Source: Sphagnum magellanicum
Taxonomy: Eukaryota; Streptophyta; Sphagnopsida; Sphagnales; Sphagnaceae
Direction: 5' to 3'
Length of the DNA stretch: 64,000 nucleotides
Assembly: GCA_021904315.1 (NCBI GenBank)
Contig: CM038919.1
Span: 23,043,666-23,107,665, forward strand
This document shows, piece by piece, positions 37,577 through 48,251 of the stretch. The translations under genes were made by a program, and so were the position numbers. The notes under the pieces were generated by a model. It was not told the DNA's origin. It did no database searches and worked only from the letters and a program-made list of their open reading frames with translations. Numbering within the stretch: the stretch's first letter is position 1; the number at the start of each line of letters is the position of its first letter.

Positions 37577-37862
37577 TCATGGACTTGCGATTCTAGAATA
37601 TTGAATGATTTCTTCACGGAAAATTAAATTAAATTTTAACTTTTTTTTTTTTTGGAGGAATTGGAATGTGTCTTTGGTGTTGATGGAAAGATCTTGATGA
37701 GTAGGATTTAATGGAATTTATTTGGTAAGATTTGGATTCAGAAACGTGGGAGACATTGATTTTTAAAATGATTTCTGGCGCTGAAAATTCCAAATAAATT
37801 CCAAAAAATGAGGTTTTGGAAGGAAAAATCAGTTGAGGACACAGTAACACTCGGGCCAACGG
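37577..37862. mobile_element. About 286-bp insertion present only in copy B
   Basis: Copies A (near 15297) and C (near 60658) run straight from the CCTTCGGA-like sequence into the TATATATA stretch. Copy B has this extra AT-rich segment between them. No clear terminal repeats are visible, so the insertion type is open. Confidence 0.5.
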
Positions 37863-39086
37863 CACGGGCCACACTAGTATATATATTTAAAGGAATTGCA
37901 GGGAAAAACATAGGGGGCCCTGTCATAGTCCATCCAGGCGCTTCAAGTGTCCAACTTCTCACGAGTGTAACCAATGGGAAGCTGGCACACCCCGTGGGGG
38001 GGGGGTTGGTCTATTTTTTACAAATTCATTATGGGGGGGGGATGTCATGAAAAGATTTATTAATTTCTTGTTCAAGGTGGGTTTAGGATTAGATTGTGAT
38101 TGTTTATTTTGATTTTTCTGTCTCCATCCTCTTGGCCCCTTGAAAAAGGTTTAATTTTGATATTGAAGTTTCTAACGTTGGGGCTATTTGACTAGAAGGG
38201 GGTGGAGGTATGTGAGGATCGTTTTTTTTTCTGGGTTTTGGAAGAGAGGTGGGAGAAGAGGTGAATGTTATTTTAGGAAAATGCACGAGTGGAGGTGTTG
38301 AAATAGTAAACTTTTTTTCCATAGATTGCAAGAGGTCAATGGTATATATATATATTTCGGCGAGGGGGTTTTGTGTTGAAAAAACAGTTTTTTTTTTTTT
38401 TGGGGTTTTGCTTTGTACATCTTCCAAACGAATTTCTTTTTGTGTTTTTTTTTTTGTTATCATGAGAGCACAAGCTATTCCACTTTGGATATTTTCCTTT
38501 CTTCTTATCTTTCTTTTTTTCTTCTATTTTTTCTTTGACTTTTAAAAGGCATTTTTTCCCCCTTTTTTTGGTCCTCCCCTCTTTTTCCGGAATCCTCATT
38601 TTTTCCCCTTTTCCATATTCTTCTTCTTACCGAATGTTTCTTATCGTTTTTTTGTCGTATTTCTCGGTTTTACTTATTCATTTATTTTTATTTATTTGTC
38701 TACTTTTTATCATTTATTTTTCTTTTCCTATTTTTTTCAATTTGTCATAGTATATTTTCTTTATCCTTCGATCCTTTTCTTGGGTTTGCAAGAGGCAGGG
38801 AAGGAATAGTAAGGAACAAGTACAAGCAAGCTAGAAGAGAATAATTTATTTCATATATTTTTGAAAACCATCTTTACATTTTGAATTATCTGAGTGGGAG
38901 ATTTTCCTCATCATCAGTGCTTATCGTAAGTCTTAGCCGGTAGAGAAGACACAACTCTAATTTTTGGGCAATCGAAGAGCTTTAAATGTTCCAAGTTTTT
39001 TGTTTTCCGACCTCGGGGAGGTATGTACTTGGGTGGTAGGGGAGCGCACCTATCGTATTATTGTTTTTGTGAAGGACATAGACACG

Positions 39087-39917
39087 TGACGCGCTCCCAA
39101 GTCACGGGGTGAAACACACTTGAGGGTTTCACAAAGTCAAGTTGCGGAAAGTTAAACTTGGTAGCACGCTCCCGGCTTCCAATTCTAGAAAGGGGTAGAG
39201 GGTCGAGTTGGGAGCCCCGGGATTAGACTAGGGAGAGGGACTAGCTTAGCTTGTGTGATTCTGCATCCAAAAACCAACCCCACGAGGTTAGTTTAGCATT
39301 CGGGACACCCTTCGGTGTTGGGACTTGCCACGGGCACTTGGACACACAAGACTCACCACGGCCCGGACTCGGGGGAAGCCACCACCTTCCCCCATATAGT
39401 ATTCTCTGCAGGTCGCCACCGAGGCTACATCCAAATGGCACAAATTCCCGGGACTCCCAAGTTGGAGTCCCGAAATTGTCCCGAAATCGTCCCGGTTGGA
39501 GTCCCGGGACTTTGGGAGGTCATATCTTCTCGCCCTGACCTCCGATCGCGACGAGATCTGAAGCAAAGTTGTAGCCCTCGTCGAGATCTTTCCAACGCCA
39601 TGTCGCACGCTCAAATCGGACGTCGGGAAGAGGTCGATTCCCGACTTTTAGTGGTCGGGAGTCAAACTGCCAGTTTGACTCCCGGCCCTTCTTTTGCCCA
39701 TAACTTGGGCTGCAGATGTTCGAATTGCCAATGCGAGGGCATTTTCTATATCTACGTTTCAAGACCTTTCCAATGACACCACGAACACCCCAATGCGAGG
39801 TGTTTTGCCCCTTGCTGTCGAGCTCTGAACATTCGGGAGTCCCGGAAGACTCCCAACCTCCAACTTTTCCAAGTGTTGGGCTTCACCCCCACACTTGGCC
39901 AAAGTGGGGTTGCAACA
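39087..39917. mobile_element. Solo LTR, 831 bp, in copy B
   Basis: Starts TGACGCGCTCCCAAG and ends GTTGCAACA (TG...CA). It matches 45304-46123 along its whole length. Copy A at about 16110-16120 shows the unfilled site (ATAGACTCGAGGAAC). The flanks here are ATAGACACG and GACTTGGGGAAC, an eroded 5-6-bp target duplication. CATATAGTATTCTC near 39392 resembles a promoter TATA region. No internal retrotransposon genes adjoin it. Most ORFs over it are shared with the other LTR and are not genes. Confidence 0.85.
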
Positions 39918-40455
39918 GACTTGGGGAACTTCTTCATTTGGGAAATCTTATTTAGAAACATTTCATTGTTTTTTTGAAGATTAAACCACTCGCAAGCATT
40001 TGAGACGATTCTAAAGCTCACCAAGAGTGACCAAAATGGGCATGCCTTATTTTTGAAATCTTTTAATATGATGCCTAGATAACATAGGGTCATAAAACAA
40101 AAAGTTAAGCGGCCTACAAATGAAGGGCGGACATCTGTCGAAGGTCAACAGACTCGAAAAGAGCACGAGGAAAACAGATCGGAAGGTGAGCAAGGGCATG
40201 CAACTCTTAAAAAGGTGTCATGTCATAGTTTAAAAAAACATGAAAAGGATATTGTAAAAGCGAAAAACACTTTACAGGCCTCATCAATAAAGGGCTAGGT
40301 CGGGCTTATTTTCGTGGAAAAGAGAATGGGAATCTAGAATGGAAGAAGCATTCATGGGAAGCAAAAGGGGAGGGCAGGTTTAACCCAATCTAATGTCACG
40401 ATGAAAGCGTCGATGTGCCCATGGGGAGAATGTGGCATCATATGTCCGACCTGGG

Positions 40456-40737
40456 TCAAATGCTCCAAACTCGAAGACCGTGAATTTGTGCCGTACTATC
40501 CATAACCTCGTTAGAATCATGTCCAATCCTGGCGAAAACAATAAAGTGACAAACAACAACGTACAGAACTCTCGATCCGGGCATTACACTCATAAGGTCG
40601 TAGGCAATAAAGTGACAAACAACAACGTACAGAACTCTTGATCCGGGCATTGCACTCATAAGGTCGCATGCAATAAAGTGATAAACAACAACGCACAGAA
40701 CTCTCGATCTGGGCATTACACTCATAAGGTCGCAGGC
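40456..40737 (+). repeat. Head sequence plus three 66-bp tandem units
   Basis: Units start at 40540, 40606 and 40672, exactly 66 bp apart. Same head and order as 16655-16936, ending in the GGCTGTTTGAC core at 40742. Confidence 0.9.
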
Positions 40738-40946
40738 CGGAGGCTGTTTGACAACAAGAAAAACCCAGCGTAGTAATGCCAGGCTGTTTCAGTGCACCGC
40801 CAAGTTTTTATTTCAGAACTTTTTTTTTCCACTTTTTGTTACTTTCTTTTGAGTACCGGCAAGTATCGTAGCATTGCGAACATAAAAACGGTGATGAGAA
40901 GTGCAATCCATAAGTTTTGATTTGAAAAGTGGAAGGCTTTTACTAT

Positions 40947-41285
40947 TTTTAGAAATTTGCAAAATGATTTTGTGCAGGAGGTAGATATTAAAGTTAAGAT
41001 CTTTAAACGAAGTCCATTTGAATAAATTTTAAAATCTATAAAGTGACGTAGGCATGGCAACGACAAGCAGAAGGTAGAATCGATGGGCGTGACACCCAAA
41101 GGGGTCCACGGAAGCACGGACGGACAGTAATCTTTAAAAAAATATGTATTAAATACGTAATTAAATAAGCGATTATGAAATGCAAGTAAGGAGAAATTTA
41201 CATTTTACAATGCTAGAGGGTTTTAAAATAAACATAAGTAGATTAAAACAATTTATAAATGGAAATTCGAAAAAAGGTAGCATTT
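40947..41285. other. Short AT-rich unique stretch
   Basis: No gene seen. It lies between the end of the duplicated block and the long purine tract. Confidence 0.5.
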
Positions 41286-42110
41286 AAATATATGAGAGTT
41301 TGTGAAGATGGGAAAAGTTGAAAGGTGGGGCATAAGTAGGAGAAAGGGTAGAAAAGTTTGGGAGAAATTTGAGAAAGACGAAAAGGTTCAGGAAAAGCGA
41401 TGAGGGCGTCTTGCATGAGTAAGGGGAGAGAAAGAAGTAAAAGGAGCTATACTTGAGAAGGGGTTAAAAGCAAGAAAAGAAATAAATAAGAAAAATGGGA
41501 TAGAAAAAAGGCGGAAGGGAAAGGAGAAGAAGGTGGAAAAGAGAAAAAGAAAAGGAACATAAAGGTGGAAAAGGGGGAAGGAAGGGAGTATAAAAGGCAA
41601 AGAAAGAAAAGCAAAAGAAGGTAAGAAAAAGCGGAAAAAAATGACCATTAACGAAAAAAGCAGCATAAAATAGGAGAAGGAAAGGGATAATAGGGTGCAA
41701 AAAAGGAGAGGCAAAAGTGAATAGGGAACGCAAAAAAAGGCAAAAGATGAAGAGGGAAAAGTGCAGGGAAGAGGGGGGGCAAAAGAATGAGGCAACAAAG
41801 TAGGCGGAAAGCCAAAAACCAAAAAAGGAAGAAAAAAAAAAAAATGGAAAAAAGAGGGGTAAAAGATAGCAATAAAGTGGATAAAAAAAAGGAGGAAAGG
41901 AGGCATAAAAGGGAAGGAGCAGGGTTGCAAAAATGAAGGGATAGAAGGAGGCAGAAGAAGAGGCGAAAAAGGGGAAAAAATATGAGATAGAAAAGGGTTT
42001 AGGAAAAGATGGAAAGAAAGAGAAGAAGAAAATTAACATCCAAAAAGAAGGGGAAAAAAAATATCAAAAAAGAAAAAACAAACGAAAAAACAAGAAAAAA
42101 ATGGCACATA
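41286..42110 (+). repeat. Long polypurine tract
   Basis: About 800 bp in which the + strand is overwhelmingly A and G (GGAAGGAAGG, GAAAAAGAAAAGG-type words), without a strict period. The minus strand gives spurious Phe/Ser/Pro ORFs of up to 191 codons. Such tracts can form triplex DNA. A similar purine-rich stretch resumes at 42746-43230. Confidence 0.9.
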
Positions 42111-42159
42111 AGATCACACACAAGATGGATAAGATGCATAATAAGAAGCAGCAATCCGA

Positions 42160-42745
42160 AACCCAAAATAGCAAAGTGAGGTTTGCAAAGCCGGTAAAAA
42201 AAAATAGCATAAGAAAACCCGGTTTTGCATTTCCCATATTGGCAAAGCGGGTTTCAATGAGCGAGATACGTAAATCGGATTTGCCACATTCGATTTGGAC
42301 AAATTCGATTTTCCCAAACTCAGATTCGAAAAAATGAAGGTCCCAAATCCGAATTTGGCAAACCCAGTTTCGTAAAGGCAGATTTGAAAAACTCGGTTTT
42401 GAAAAGCCGGACGGGGCAAACCCGGATTTCGTAGAACTGGATACCGCAAACCAAGTTTCGAAAAGCCGAATTTGGGGCACCCGGTTTTCGCAAGGTGGGA
42501 TTTAGAAAACTGGGTTTTATAAGGCCAGATTTGGCAAACCCGGTGGTGGTTAAGCCGGATTTCCCAAGCCGGATTAAGAAAACCCAATTTTTGTGAAGGC
42601 GGATTTAATAAACCCGAACTTTGTAAAGCTAGAATTCATAAACCCGGTTTGAAAAAGCCCGATTTGGCAAACCCGATTATTGCAACATCGGATTTAGAAT
42701 ATGCAGATTTGCAAAGACGGATTTGGCAAACCCGGTTTTAATAAA
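42160..42745. repeat. Degenerate array of AAACCCGGTTT/AAGCCGGATTT units
   Basis: Alternating short words such as GCAAACCCGG, AAAGCCGGATTT and GGTTTTGxAAA recur every 20-45 bp through the segment. Many are imperfect palindromes. The ORFs over it are repeat artefacts. Confidence 0.8.
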
Positions 42746-44080
42746 GCAGGGGGCAAGGGAAGCGAAGGGGAAGAGGGTAGAGAAGAAAGAAGGAAATAGG
42801 GGGGGGGGGGAGGGATAAAAGCGGGGTTTAGGATAAAGGGAGGGGAGGGCGGGGAAGATAGGGGCGAAAGTCGAGGTTGAAGGTTAAAGGGAAAGGAAAA
42901 GGGAGGAGGATTTAAAGTGCGGGCGGAAGCGAAAAGCGGGGAAGAAAAGGGAGCGGGGGAAATAAAGAGGGCGAAAAGTGTGGGGGTGGCGGATCGAGGA
43001 AGAGAAAGGGCAAGCGAAAGGGCGAGGGTGAGGGGGAGAGGGGCAGATGGGGAGGAGGTAAAGGAATGTAGGGAAGAAAGATTTAGGGCGAAGGGGGATA
43101 AAGCGAGGTAAAAGGGGGTAAAGCAGCAAGTTAGAGCACGGTAAAGAGGGGTGAAGCGGGGTAATAAGAGGTGAGGCGGGGTGAAACGGGAAATAAAGAG
43201 CGGTAATCGGAGAAAATGGGAGTTGAGGCAAGGTAAAGCGCGAGTGAAAGCGCGGTAAGCGGGAGTTAAAGCACAGTAAAGCGGGGTAAGGGGAGTTGAA
43301 ACGGGGTTAAGCGACGATTATAGCGCGATAAAGCGGTGTAATGGGAGCTGAAGCGGGGTCAAACAAGGGTTAAAGCGCGGTAAAGCGGCGTAAAGGGAGT
43401 TGAAGCGCGATAAAGCGAAAATCAAAGCGTGGTAAAGCGACGTAATGGGAGTTGAAGTAGGGTACACCGAAGGTTAAAGCACGGTAAAATGGCGTAACGA
43501 GAGTTGAAGTAGGGCAAAGCAAGGGCTAAAGCGCGATAAAGTGGCGTAAAAGGAGTACAAGTGCGGTAAGCAGGAGTAAAAGCGCAGTGAAGCGACATAA
43601 AGGGAGTACAAGGGCGGTAAAGCGAGAGTTAAAGTGCGATAAAGCGGCGTAATGGGAGTTGAAGCAGGGTAAAGTGAGGGTGAAAGTGCGGTTAAACGAC
43701 GTAATGGGAATTGAAGTAAGGTAAAACGAGGGTTAAAGCGCGGTAAGCAACGTAAATTGAGATGAAGCGCAGTAAGCAACGTAAATTGAGATGAAGCGCG
43801 GTAAGCAACGTAAATTGAGATGAAGCGCGGTAAGCAACGTAAATTGAGATGAAGCGCGGTAAAGCGGGAGTAAAAGCGCGGTAAAGTAGCGTAATGAGAG
43901 TTGAAGTGCGATAAAGCGGCATAATGGGAGGTGAAGCAGAGTATAGCGGGGGTTCAAGTGCGGTTTAACAGCGTAATAAGTAATAAACAATAAAGAACGC
44001 GATAAAGTGCGATAAAGTGCGATAAGCGGGAGAAAGGGGGGGGTAAAGCGCAATAAGCAAAAGAAAGCGCGATAAAGTAA
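42746..44080 (+). repeat. GGTAAAGCG-type minisatellite field
   Basis: After a purine-rich start (to about 43230) the strand is built from words GGTAAAGCG, GGCGTAATGGGAGTTGAAG and GGGTTAAAGCGCG in irregular 60-75-bp cycles. The minus strand reads as degenerate Leu/Tyr/Arg repeats. Confidence 0.85.
43741..43856 (+). repeat. 29-bp tandem array, four units
   Basis: CGGTAAGCAACG starts at 43741 (CAGTAAGC at 43770), 43799 and 43828. Units are nearly identical, so this is a young local expansion within the older field. Confidence 0.95.
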
Positions 44081-44082
44081 GG

Positions 44083-44140
44083 TTTAGGGTTTAGGGTTTA
44101 AGGTTTTAGGGTTTAGGGTTTAAGTTTAGGGTTTAGGGTT
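44083..44140 (+). repeat. Interstitial telomere-type repeat (TTTAGGG)
   Basis: Six perfect TTTAGGG heptamers mixed with TTTAAGG, TTTTAGGG and TTTAAG variants. This is the plant-type telomere unit, located inside the window rather than at an end. Confidence 0.9.
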
Positions 44141-44154
44141 ACATGAGTGTTCCC

Positions 44155-44610
44155 ACCAAAATTGGGTTTTTTTTTTTGCAGTTTTGAAGTGACCTACCCC
44201 CCCATTTTCAAGGGTTCTAAAGCCAATGGTGCAATAAAATTCTTCTAGAGCATCACCATTTGAAAGATATAGGGGGTGTGAAATTTCAAGGGGGGCGGAT
44301 AGATGAGGGCATAAAGGGTTAATTATGATACATGTTGAGAGTTTTGAAATGACCTACCCCCCCATTTTCAAGTGTTTTAAAGCTAGTGGTGGAGTTATTT
44401 TTGGTTAAAAGTGTCAGGTTTGCAAGATATAAGAGATTTGGGGTTTTTATGTTTGATGGGCATTTTGACCTAATTGCGACTTTTTTTTATATATTTGGAG
44501 GTGACCTACCCCCCCATTTTCAAATGTTCAAAATCCAATGATGTGAAAAAATTCCTCTACACTATCACCATTTGGAAGATATGGGGGGGTTTGACTTTTC
44601 TAGTCCTTTG
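44155..44610 (+). repeat. About 155-bp tandem repeat, three units
   Basis: GACCTACCCCCCCATTTTCA occurs at about 44189, 44352 and 44502, each followed by related text ending in AAGATAT. Units are well diverged. They adjoin the telomere-type repeat, as subtelomeric repeats often do. Confidence 0.85.
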
Positions 44611-44697
44611 TTGACTTTTCCTGTCTGTCACAGTATTTTAGGGTTTGGACAATGCAATTTATGTTGTTGCTTCAGGATTTCAAAACCTAAGAAAGTG

Positions 44698-45303
44698 CAT
44701 ATACATATGATCTAGCCACTACGCCCGCAAGGACGGGGGCTGTGGGCTGTTTGACCGCCAAAAAGGGTGCGTAGGGAAGGGCTGTTTTCGCGTAGTGGGG
44801 TCTGTTTTTGTTGATTTTTTTCACTTTTTGTTACTTTTTTTACTGCTTGTAACTTTTATAAATTACTTTTTACTGTTGAAAGGGGTAAGGTTTGTTACTT
44901 TTTGTTACTTTTTTACTGGTTGTAACTTTGATAAATTACTTTTTACTATTGAGAAGGGCTAGGGTTTATAGGGTTTTCATTGTGCGAGGGGGGGAACTTA
45001 AAAGCGTGCAAGTTGATTTTTTTCTTTCTATTTTTTTACTGTTGAAGGGGAGGGGGGTGGAGGTTAATGTTTTTTTTTTTTCTAAATATATGAAAAGGTG
45101 GAAGGAGGAGGGGGGAAAGGGGTACATTTAGGGTTTCTAGAAATGTTTTTTTCATTGTGGAGTGGCTAGGGAGGGGTTCACCAAGGGTTTTTTTTTTTAC
45201 AAATTCATTATGGGACGGGGGAAAGGGTGCAGGTTGATTTTTTATTTTTTATTGTACTGTTGAGGGGGAGGGGGGTGGAGGTTAATGTTTTTTTTTGCCT
45301 TCA
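44698..45303 (+). repeat. GGCTGTTTGACC module with T/G-rich tail
   Basis: The variant core (TACATATGATCTAGCC, GGCTGTTTGACC at 44744) matches 17144-17430, including the GTAACTTTTATAA stretches and the GGGGGAGGGGGGTGGAGG block. Confidence 0.85.
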
Positions 45304-46123
45304 TGACACGCTCCCAAGTCACGAGGTGAAACCCACTTGAGGGTTTCACAAAGTCAAGTTGCGAAAAGTTGAACTTGGTACCACGTTCCCGGCTTCCAAC
45401 TCTAGAAAGGGGTAAAAGGTCGAGTTGGGAGCCCCAGGATTAGACTAGGAAGAGGGACTAGATTAACTCGTGTGAATCTGCATCCAAAAACCAACCAAAT
45501 TGGGTTAGTTTAGCATTCAGGACACCCTTTGGTGTTGGGACTTGCCACGGGCACTTGGACACACAAGACTCACCACGGCCCGGACTCGGGGGAAGCCACC
45601 ACCTTCCCCCATATAGTATTCTCTGCGGCTAGTCGCGGAGGCTACATCCGAATGGCACAAATTCCCGAGACTCCCGAAATGGAGTCCCGAAATTGTCCCG
45701 GCGGGACTCTCAGAACTTTGAACCACCATAACTCCCGATTGCAGAGTTGGATCGCAACAAAGTCTAAAGCAAAGTTGTAGCCCTCGTCGAGATCTTTCCA
45801 ACGCCATGTCGCACACTCAAATCGGACATCGGGAAGAGGTGGATTCCCGACTTTTAGTGGTCGGGAGTCAAACTGTCAGTTTGACTCCCGGCCCTTCTTT
45901 TGCCCATAACTTGGGCTGTAGATGTCCGAATTGCCAATGCGGGGCCATTTTAGATATCTACATTTCAAGACCTTTCTAATGACACCAAGAACACCCCAAT
46001 GCAAGGTGTTTTGCCCCTTGCTGTTGAGCTCTAAACATTCGGGAGTCCCGGAGGACTCCAAATCCCCAACTTTTCCAAGTGTTGGGCTTCACCCCCACAC
46101 TTGGCCAAAGTAGGGGTGCGACA
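45304..46123. mobile_element. Solo LTR, 820 bp, with 5-bp target duplication
   Basis: Starts TGACACGCTCCC and ends GGGTGCGACA. It is flanked by CTTCA at 45299-45303 and CTTCA at 46124-46128. Same family as 39087-39917. It sits inside the G-rich tail of the module, whose text resumes after it (CACATGTGGAAGGAGGA). No internal domain adjoins. Confidence 0.92.
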
Positions 46124-46128
46124 CTTCA

Positions 46129-46654
46129 TTTCACATGTGGAAGGAGGAAGGGAAATGGAAAGGGATGATTTTTTTTTTTAATTTTTTTTTTTCATTGGGG
46201 AGTGGCTAGGGATAGGGGGAACTTGAAAGGGTTTTTTTTATAAATATGTTAAAGGGGGATGGGAGGGAGTTTATTTTCTATGAAGAGGTGGAGGTTGGTT
46301 TTTTCCCTTCATTTGAAATGTGGAAGGAGGAGGGGAAAGGGGTTATTTTTTCTCTTCAATTTTTTTTCATTGTAGAATAGCTGAGGAAAGGGTTTAGGGT
46401 TTTTTTTTTTTACAAATTCATTATGGGGGGAGGGGTTGGTTGAAAGTGGCTATTTGCAAAATACTAGGCATTCATGGGTTTGAATTCATTAGTGTTTTTT
46501 TAATTTATTCTTTTCGGATGTCATCAACACCATCTATTTAATAAGCTCATACACTTTAAATTTTTCTTTACTTTTTATTGTCCAAGGGGCTTGGTGAGTT
46601 GTTTTAGTTGTTTTTGGAATTGTTCAAGGGGAGGGGGTGCACCTTTATTTATTT
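46129..46654 (+). repeat. Resumed T/G-rich module tail
   Basis: GGAAGGAGGAGGGGAAAGGGG and CAAATTCATTATGGGGGG-type blocks, as in 17500-17960. No gene. Confidence 0.7.
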
Positions 46655-48251
46655 ATTTCGAAATGAGAATAAGGAATTTAGATTTCAAAAGATTTCAATG
46701 ACATGAGTTACGAGCCGATAAAAATGGTTGAAAATAGCCATTTTCAAAATAAATGGCACTCGTGGGCCTTAATCCATTACTGTTTTTATTTTCCCTGGAT
46801 GTCATCACTACCATCTACCTAATAGTTTGGGAAGTCCTCTTAAACGGACATTTTAATTAATGTTGGCTTGACAATATTTTCAAACCAAATCCATTTGGAG
46901 CCAAATTTTGTGTATGACACACTGAGGTGCTTGAGTACCGGAGGGTTTAGGGTCCAACAGGAAGAAGGGAAAAACCCGAAGTTTGTTAGGGGTTTAAGGT
47001 TGAGTGGGGGCCTTGATTCAAGGAATCTTTAAACGGTCCATTAAGATTCAAGGAATCTGTTTCACTTGAACATCAATTTAATGTGATTAAATTACATGCA
47101 TTGAGGTCAGGAAAAGAGAGCTCGCCAACAAGTTTGGTGACCAATCAGCCGACCAAATTATAAACGAGCACCGAGTAAAACCTAGCCCCCACAAACATTG
47201 CCTAACCAAACAGCTAAAAAACAATGTTCATGGGGCCTCCCCTACTAACCTCAAAAATTATGCATGCAACTAAACTCCTATTGAAATCGATTCCTAGATT
47301 TATTCATTATAATTTATTTATTTTTTACAACCGTTAGAACCAACCAATAAATGCAATAAGATAACTATGAGATGAAGAACAAACCAAGAATCATGTGCGC
47401 ACAAACATTCACAAGGCATTTACAGATTCACTAAAATTCGAGGAATCCATTTCACTTGAGCATCGATTTAATGTGATTAAATTACATGCATTGAGGTCAG
47501 GAGAAGAGAGCTCGCCAGCAAGTTCGGTGACCAATCAGCCGACCGAATTGTTAACGAGCACCGAGTAAAACCTGGCCCCCACAAACATTGCCTAACCAAA
47601 CAGCTAAAAAACAATGTTCATGGGGCCTCCCCTAATAACCTCAAAAATTATGCATGTAACCGAGCTCCTGTTGAAATGGATTCTTAGATTTATTCATTAT
47701 AATATTTTTTTTTCCGACAACCGTCAGAACCAACCAGTAAATGCAATAAGATAACTATGAGATGAAGAACAAACCCAGAATCATGTGCGCACAGACATTC
47801 ACATGACATTTACAAGCAGTTATGGGCATTTACAAGCACTTCAAAAGACAAAGCAAAGGTCATCCACATGATGTAAACCCTAGAGCTTGTCGACTCTTTA
47901 GAAATAACATAAAAGAGAAGGAAAAAGATATAACAGCACGTCGAGTTTCACAAATACTTACCCGATCTCACAAGTGTCAATACTTTGGCATCCTAGAACC
48001 AATGCAACTCGAGGAGAATAAATGTCTGCACTCCCCTCTCTACAAAGCTTGTTGCCGATATCTTAATCTAAACACCCAATAAACTAACGCATTTGCTTGC
48101 GCTCGCACGAAGGGATGCTGTAAAATTGAGTAATTAACAGATAGTAATAAAAGCATAGTGGAATACCTTGGTTCATGTCCATCACCAAAGAACAAAGATG
48201 CACGCCTCAACAAAACTACTTTGCCTGCGGTCCGAAAATCTACCCGCTCAC
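46655..48251. repeat. Second duplicated block, two-unit version
   Basis: Matches 18679-20665. It contains the 390-bp satellite as two units (TCTGTTTCAC at 47056, TCCATTTCAC at 47446). It ends at CTACCCGCTCAC, the same point as the other copy. Confidence 0.92.

Larger units (their letters stand above)
36826..40946 (+). repeat. Large duplicated block, copy B, second part
   Basis: Collinear with 14535-17143 once three differences are removed: an extra 37577-37862, the 38154-38544 segment (deleted in A) and the LTR at 39087-39917. It carries the GGCTGTTTGACC core at 36873 and 40742. Confidence 0.9.

Noticed and set aside
41388..42039. Long minus-strand ORFs of 138-191 codons rich in Phe, Ser and Pro
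   Set aside because: They are the complement of the polypurine tract; composition alone keeps them open.
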